Shown here: one piece after another, positions 49,846 to 54,237 of the stretch
Layout: the number at the start of each line of letters is the position of its first letter
Position numbering within the stretch: position 1 is the stretch's first letter
The notes under the pieces: model-generated
The model's database searches: none
Told to the model about the DNA's origin: nothing
The model's input: the letters and a program-made list of their open reading frames with translations, nothing else
Made by a program: the position numbers and the translations under genes
Assembly: GCA_045593645.1 (NCBI GenBank)
Contig: JAZNWZ010000113.1
Coordinates: 1 to 54,237, forward strand
Source: Fimenecus sp045593645
Lineage (GTDB): Bacteria > Bacillota > Clostridia > Oscillospirales > Acutalibacteraceae
Length of the DNA: 54,237 nt
Reading direction: 5' to 3'

Positions 49846-50703
49846 TTATTCATTATTCATTAAATGTGTTTTTGATGCTGTGAGTGTATTTTTGAGAAGC
49901 ATAGTAATTGTCATTGGACCAACACCACCAGGGACTGGTGTTATGAATGAGCATTTATCTTTCACATTTTCAAAGTCAACGTCACCACATAGCTTACCCT
50001 CTGCGTTTCTATTCATACCAACATCAATTACAACCGCCCCGTCTTTAACCATATCGGCTGTTACAAAATATGCTTTACCTACTGCGGCAACGAGAATATC
50101 TGCACGACGAGTTACTTCTGCAAGGTCTTTTGTTCTTGAATGACAGATAGTAACTGTACCATTCTGACCGAGTAAAAGCATTGCCATAGGCTTACCTACA
50201 ATATTACTTCTGCCGATTACAACACACTCTTTTCCCTCAACAGAAATATTATAATATTTAAGCATTTCCATAATTCCCGCAGGTGTGCAAGGTAAAAATG
50301 TATGGTCACCAATCATAATATGACCCGTATTTACAGGGTGAAATGCGTCAACATCTTTATGTGGCACAATAGCATTAAGAACTTTTTTCTCGTCAATCTG
50401 CTTTGGTAGTGGTAACTGACAAAGAATACCGTCAACATTATCGTCATTATTGAGTTTTTCTACTAATTCTAACAATTCTTCAGTTGTTGTTTCTTCGGGG
50501 AGTGCATATTCAAAAGACTCCATGCCTACCTCGGCACAACCTTTTTTCTTGTTATTTACATAAACGCGTGAAGCAGGATTATTGCCTACAATTACAACTG
50601 CAAGACCTGTTTTTTTACCTTGTTCTTTAAGTTTTTCTACTTCTGCCTTAATTTCGTTTCTAACTGATGCGGAAACTTCTTTACCATCAATAATTGTATA
50701 CAT
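49846..50703 (-). CDS. folD: Bifunctional methylene-THF dehydrogenase / methenyl-THF cyclohydrolase
   Basis: A 285-residue folate enzyme interconverting methylene-, methenyl- and 10-formyl-THF with NADP+. Signature stretches are YVNNKKKGCAEVGM (Tyr and Lys of the active site), CQLPLPKQI, KDVDAFHP and GRSNIVGKPMAMLL (dinucleotide fold), ending PGGVGPMT. It has normal length. It overlaps lgt by one base. It draws on the same folate pool as the cyclo-ligase (12677) and ThyX. Confidence 0.94.
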   Translation of the reverse strand: MYTIIDGKEVSASVRNEIKAEVEKLKEQGKKTGLAVVIVGNNPASRVYVNNKKKGCAEVGMESFEYALPEETTTEELLELVEKLNNDDNVDGILCQLPLPKQIDEKKVLNAIVPHKDVDAFHPVNTGHIMIGDHTFLPCTPAGIMEMLKYYNISVEGKECVVIGRSNIVGKPMAMLLLGQNGTVTICHSRTKDLAEVTRRADILVAAVGKAYFVTADMVKDGAVVIDVGMNRNAEGKLCGDVDFENVKDKCSFITPVPGGVGPMTITMLLKNTLTASKTHLMNNE

Positions 50704-51635
50704 TATTTTTTCTCCTTATGTTTCTGCTTATATTGTGCAACTTTTTCTTCGTTACCTTTTTTGATTTCAATAAGCTTTGCTACCATAAGTGCTGCACAAG
50801 ATATTACAAGGAACATTGAAATAACTTGTGAAATACGAAGATTTGACTCACCAATATAAAGGCTATCTGTACGAAGTCCCTCAACAAAGAACCGTTCAAG
50901 ACCATAGATAATTCCATAGCCCAAAATGATTTGACCATCAAATTTTCTGTGCTTTTGACAAATATAGAAAAGCACAAAGAAACCTAAAATGCACCAAATA
51001 GACTCATATAAAAATGTTGGGTGAACAGGTGCGCTTGAATCAACTGTCATACCATTTTCTGTTAAAATGGCATAGTTTGAGTTTATGTAACTTTCAATTT
51101 TTTCACTTGTCATACCCCAAGGAAGAGTTGTATTTGTACCAAATGCCTCTTGATTTGTAAAGTTACCCCAACGGCCAATACCTTGACCGATTAAAAGACT
51201 CATTCCTGCAAGGTCAAGAAGCTTGTAGAAATTGAGGTCAACCTTTTGACAGACAAAATATGCTGCTATAAAAGCACCAATAATACCACCATAAATCGCT
51301 AGTCCACCTTCCCAGATTTTGAAGATGTCCAACAAATTATTTTTATAATGGTCCCATTCAAAAGCAACATAGTAAAGTCTTGCGCCTAAAATACCTGCAA
51401 AAGTACCCCAAATAAGCACATCAAGCATTTTATCAAGGCTTAACTTCCATTTATATGCCATTCTGCCACCAAAAAGCACTGCTAAGGTGAAGCCAATAGC
51501 AATAATTACGCCATAGAATTTAATTTCGATAAGTGTGTTACCTAAATAGAATTCAACAAGTGTTTCATAAACAGGCACATTGAATAAGTCTATGTTAGGA
51601 AAATGAACATAAGTTAAATCTGTAAACCATTTCAT
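50703..51635 (-). CDS. lgt: Prolipoprotein diacylglyceryl transferase
   Basis: A 310-residue membrane enzyme with about seven helices that attaches diacylglycerol to the lipobox cysteine of prelipoproteins. The Lgt signature is GRWGNFTNQEAFG, with WEGGLAIYGGIIGA before it and YGLERFFVEGLRTDSL after. Its substrates in this window would include the lipoproteins at 25787 and 36578. The Lys-rich C-terminus is a little longer than usual. It lies 13 bp after the M16 gene. Confidence 0.93.
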   Translation of the reverse strand: MKWFTDLTYVHFPNIDLFNVPVYETLVEFYLGNTLIEIKFYGVIIAIGFTLAVLFGGRMAYKWKLSLDKMLDVLIWGTFAGILGARLYYVAFEWDHYKNNLLDIFKIWEGGLAIYGGIIGAFIAAYFVCQKVDLNFYKLLDLAGMSLLIGQGIGRWGNFTNQEAFGTNTTLPWGMTSEKIESYINSNYAILTENGMTVDSSAPVHPTFLYESIWCILGFFVLFYICQKHRKFDGQIILGYGIIYGLERFFVEGLRTDSLYIGESNLRISQVISMFLVISCAALMVAKLIEIKKGNEEKVAQYKQKHKEKK

Positions 51636-51648
51636 AACTTTTTTCTCC

Positions 51649-52923
51649 TTATGCTTTTATTATTGACATTGATGAGTTTTCAATGTTAAATGCTTCTCTA
51701 AGTCTTCTGTCAACATCTTCAACGGTTACACCTTCAAGAACTTTTAATTGGTCAAAAAGTCCTTCGCCATTAAAGTATGCACCAACAAGAGCATTGCTAA
51801 GTGAATCCACATCGTTAAAGTTCATAATGAAATTACCGTAATGCTTTTTCTTTATTCTTTCAAATGTTTCTTTATCAATGCCTGTTGAAATAAGCTTTAA
51901 AATTTCTGCATTTATTCTTTCACGTACTTTTTCAGGCTCATCGCTTTCACCATTAAAGATATGAGCAGAATATCCAAAGCCTTCAAAATATTCTGTGCCA
52001 AAAGAAGGATTGATTAAGCCTTCTAAAATCATCTCTTCATAGAGTGAAGATGTACTACCTGCGATTATATCAAGCAAAATTTCACTTTCTACAACCTCTT
52101 TAAGTGTACGCTCAGGTGTTTTAATATTTTCTTTAAAACCAATGGCAAAAATTGGCATTGAAACTTCAAGATTTCTCACAATTGTGTCTTCAACTACTGT
52201 TTCAGGCTCAATTTCAAAGCTTCTTTCAATTTTTTTACTTGCCTTTGGTTTTAACATTTTATCTGCTACTGCTAAAACCTGCTCAACTGTAACATTACCT
52301 GCCACTGCAAGCACCATATTTGCAGGATTATAAAATGTTTCATAACAGCTATAAAGCAAATCTGCAGTAATATGGCTTATTGATTCAACGGTACCTGCAA
52401 TATCGATTTTTACAGGGTGGTTATGATACATTGCTCTTAAAAGTGCAAAAAGTGATTCCCAGCCCGGCTCGTCATTGCACATTTTGATTTCTTGACCAAT
52501 AATGCCTTGTTCTTTTTGAACTGTTGCAGGTGTAAAGTAAGGATTACTTACAAAGTCTAACAAAATTTCAAGTGATGCATCGAAATTATCTGTGCAAGAG
52601 AACAGATAGCAAGTCTTATCAAAGGATGTATATGCATTTGCAGATGCACCTGTTTTTGCATATCTTGCAAAAGCATCAAGCTCTTCACTTTCAAACAATT
52701 TATGTTCTAAAAAGTGAGCAATTCCTTCTGGAACTTCTGTAAAATTTTCTTGACCTTCTAATCTAAAGCGAGTGTCAATTGAACCGTATTTTGTTCCAAA
52801 AACTGCATAAGAATATGAATAATTCTCTTTTGGATAAACAAAAATTTTAAAGCCTGATGGATGGTCAATTTCGTAATAACTATCTTTTAAAATATCGTTT
52901 TTAATTTCTTTGATATTACTCAT
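51649..52923 (-). CDS. M16 family metalloprotease-like protein, YfmH type
   Basis: A 424-residue M16 protein. The inverted zinc motif HFLEH (70-74) is intact, so it may be catalytic. Together with the next gene it forms the YfmF/YfmH pair that has been associated with EF-P modification in Bacillus and is widely conserved in Bacillota. The start at 52923 (MSNIKEIK) overlaps the yfmF-like end by 8 bp; the reading frame extends further upstream but only inside yfmF. Confidence 0.85.
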   Translation of the reverse strand: MSNIKEIKNDILKDSYYEIDHPSGFKIFVYPKENYSYSYAVFGTKYGSIDTRFRLEGQENFTEVPEGIAHFLEHKLFESEELDAFARYAKTGASANAYTSFDKTCYLFSCTDNFDASLEILLDFVSNPYFTPATVQKEQGIIGQEIKMCNDEPGWESLFALLRAMYHNHPVKIDIAGTVESISHITADLLYSCYETFYNPANMVLAVAGNVTVEQVLAVADKMLKPKASKKIERSFEIEPETVVEDTIVRNLEVSMPIFAIGFKENIKTPERTLKEVVESEILLDIIAGSTSSLYEEMILEGLINPSFGTEYFEGFGYSAHIFNGESDEPEKVRERINAEILKLISTGIDKETFERIKKKHYGNFIMNFNDVDSLSNALVGAYFNGEGLFDQLKVLEGVTVEDVDRRLREAFNIENSSMSIIKA

Positions 52924-54193
52924 TATCAGCACCCTCCCCTGCAAGCAAATAAACAGAGTCAACTGTAACTCGTTTTGCACAATTTATAACTTGCTCTCTT
53001 GTTACAGACTTGATTTTTTCTGCAAATTCTTTGCCTGTTACAACTTGGTCATCAAAGGCTTGTGAGCCATAAAATACACACTCAGCAACAGGTGAATCAC
53101 CAACGCCCTTAAAGGCATCTGACAAAGCAATTATTGAAGAATTGAAATCCTCGTCAGTAAACTCACCATTTTTCATAATTTCTAACTGATTTAAGATTTC
53201 TTTAAGAGCTTTTTCGTAATTTTCTTCTTCAACACCACTTTGAATAAAGATAATTCCTTTATCTCTTAAAAGTCTTGCTCCACAATAATAACAAAGGCTC
53301 ATTTTTTCACGAACATTTAAGAAAAGTCTTGAATATGGACCACCGCCAAAAATATCGGTCATTACACGATATGCCACATAATCATCATTTTTATCACGCA
53401 TACCTGTACGCATACCAATTACCATTTTTGCTTGACTTACATCCATTTTTTCTTTGAAATATCTGATTTCATTTGCTTTCTCAACAAATACTGTATCAAG
53501 CTTTGCAGGTTGTCTATTATCAATGCTATTTACAAAATCTGTAAATTTATCTTCAATCATTTTTTCATCAAGGCTACCACTTGCTGTGATGACAACAGTT
53601 GATGATTTAAGCATATCCTCATAAGCATCAAAAAGCATTTTGCTATCAAGATGTGCAACATCATCTTCAAGCTTTTCTCTATCTATACCAAATAGCTCAT
53701 CTTTACACATAAGCTGACGAAGTCTTAAAAGTGCATACGCTTTTTTGTCGTTTTTCTCTGCCTTAATTCTTTCAAGAGTAAACTTTATTTCGCGTTGTGT
53801 TGCATTTTCGTCAAACTTGCCGTCTTCACAGTTTGGATTTTTAAGAATTTCAATAATAAAATCAACTGCTTCTTCTGCTATTGACTTACCGTCGAGAGTA
53901 AATCTATCGTCAAGAAATTCGGCAGAAAAATTGATTTTTATTTTTTCGCCTACACTTGAAATAGAAGTGTCAAAATCCATATCATAAAGTCCCTCAACCT
54001 TTGAATTGAACTTTTTGATTGTATTATATTTTTTTGATGTTTGACCTATTAAGTATGCAAGGACCTTTTGTGCAGGAAAAAACTCGTTTATTGGCAAATA
54101 AAAATCTACCTTTAAACAGTTTGTTTTAAACTTTTCATTTTTTATGCAAAGAAGTTTTACACCGTTTGCAATTTCTTTGAAAGCTATGCTCAT
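52916..54193 (-). CDS. M16 family metalloprotease-like protein, YfmF type (no zinc motif)
   Basis: A 425-residue M16 protein. At the place of HxxEH the sequence reads GQTSKKYNT, so zinc ligands are absent and it is probably the non-catalytic half of a heterodimer with the YfmH-like protein. The C-terminal half keeps the GGGPYSRLFLNVREKMSL segment used in substrate binding. A GGGG ribosome site precedes the ATG at 54193. It is the first gene of the yfmF-yfmH-lgt-folD run; the promoter is probably beyond the window end. Confidence 0.85.
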   Translation of the reverse strand: MSIAFKEIANGVKLLCIKNEKFKTNCLKVDFYLPINEFFPAQKVLAYLIGQTSKKYNTIKKFNSKVEGLYDMDFDTSISSVGEKIKINFSAEFLDDRFTLDGKSIAEEAVDFIIEILKNPNCEDGKFDENATQREIKFTLERIKAEKNDKKAYALLRLRQLMCKDELFGIDREKLEDDVAHLDSKMLFDAYEDMLKSSTVVITASGSLDEKMIEDKFTDFVNSIDNRQPAKLDTVFVEKANEIRYFKEKMDVSQAKMVIGMRTGMRDKNDDYVAYRVMTDIFGGGPYSRLFLNVREKMSLCYYCGARLLRDKGIIFIQSGVEEENYEKALKEILNQLEIMKNGEFTDEDFNSSIIALSDAFKGVGDSPVAECVFYGSQAFDDQVVTGKEFAEKIKSVTREQVINCAKRVTVDSVYLLAGEGADNE

Positions 54194-54237
54194 GGATTTT
54201 CCCCTTTTAGAAAATAAAAATTCATTATATTTTATCA

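Noticed and set aside
1..54237. CRISPR arrays, tRNA or rRNA genes, phage or transposase genes
   Set aside because: I found no regularly spaced repeats, no cloverleaf with a TTCGA arm, no rRNA-like sequence and no integrase or transposase motifs.

Overview
The window is an A+T-rich chromosomal segment of an obligate anaerobe, most likely a gut-type member of the class Clostridia (Bacillota). The reasons are a homodimeric-type pyruvate:ferredoxin oxidoreductase, a HydABC-type [FeFe] hydrogenase operon, ThyX in place of ThyA, a CsoR/CopA copper module, a MocR-type vitamin B6 regulator, Gram-positive housekeeping pairs (mltG-U32 peptidase; obgE-mrnC; lepA-hemW; YfmF/YfmH), strong AGGAGG-type ribosome binding sites and U-tailed terminators. 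The genus cannot be fixed from the sequence. I see no rRNA, tRNA, CRISPR array, prophage or transposase gene. 

Layout. 117-7514 (+): a calcineurin-like phosphoesterase, a polytopic membrane protein, then three membrane-anchored zinc-ribbon proteins with different outer domains (a shortened solute-binding fold and two YD-repeat proteins). 7571-9706 (-): a cell-wall amidase and a double-length ThyX. 9877-17607 (+): a long operon of thymidylate kinase, DUF2156 protein, GNAT acetyltransferase, DJ-1 protein, 5-formyl-THF cyclo-ligase, MltG, U32 peptidase, lysoplasmalogenase-like protein and TrmB, closed by a terminator. 17712-19196 (+): a sugar-type cation symporter, convergent with queH and a CBS/CorC transporter-like gene (-). 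21496-25047 (+): pyruvate:ferredoxin oxidoreductase. 25136-27968 (-): MATE transporter, a second lipoprotein-type MltG and an XRE membrane regulator. 28048-33019 (-): hydrogenase operon NuoE-like, histidine-kinase-like ATPase, [2Fe-2S] ferredoxin, NuoF-like (broken by a frameshift) and HydA. 33197-36524: divergent PdxR-like regulator versus pyridoxal kinase, ECF S component and a TatD-linked radical SAM protein. 36578-38415: a WG-like lipoprotein divergent from a tiny XRE regulator, and a small one-helix membrane protein behind a promoter studded with LexA-like boxes. 38834-45719 (+): obgE, mrnC, yitT-like, lepA, YbaK-like editing protein, hemW, phosphoesterase. 45772-46689 (+): metA. 46797-46939: a 143-bp MITE-like structured repeat. 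46961-49752 (-): copA (with a C-terminal CopZ-like domain) and csoR. 49846-54193 (-): folD, lgt and the M16 pair yfmH/yfmF. 

Functional links. Pyruvate oxidation supplies reduced ferredoxin, which the hydrogenase would combine with NADH to make H2; a Rex-like site over the hydrogenase promoter would tie it to NADH/NAD+. ThyX and Tmk make and phosphorylate dTMP from divergent promoters, while the folate enzymes (cyclo-ligase, FolD) sit elsewhere in the window. MltG, the amidase, Lgt and the second MltG serve the envelope. The most unusual items are the LexA-like operator cluster in front of a small membrane protein, the tandem-domain ThyX with complementary loss of motif residues, the CopA-CopZ fusion that keeps a ribosome binding site and start codon at the junction, the 143-bp element with perfect 9-bp terminal inverted repeats plus related hairpins at gene 3' ends, the zinc-ribbon membrane protein cluster, and the one-base frameshift in the NuoF-like hydrogenase subunit.
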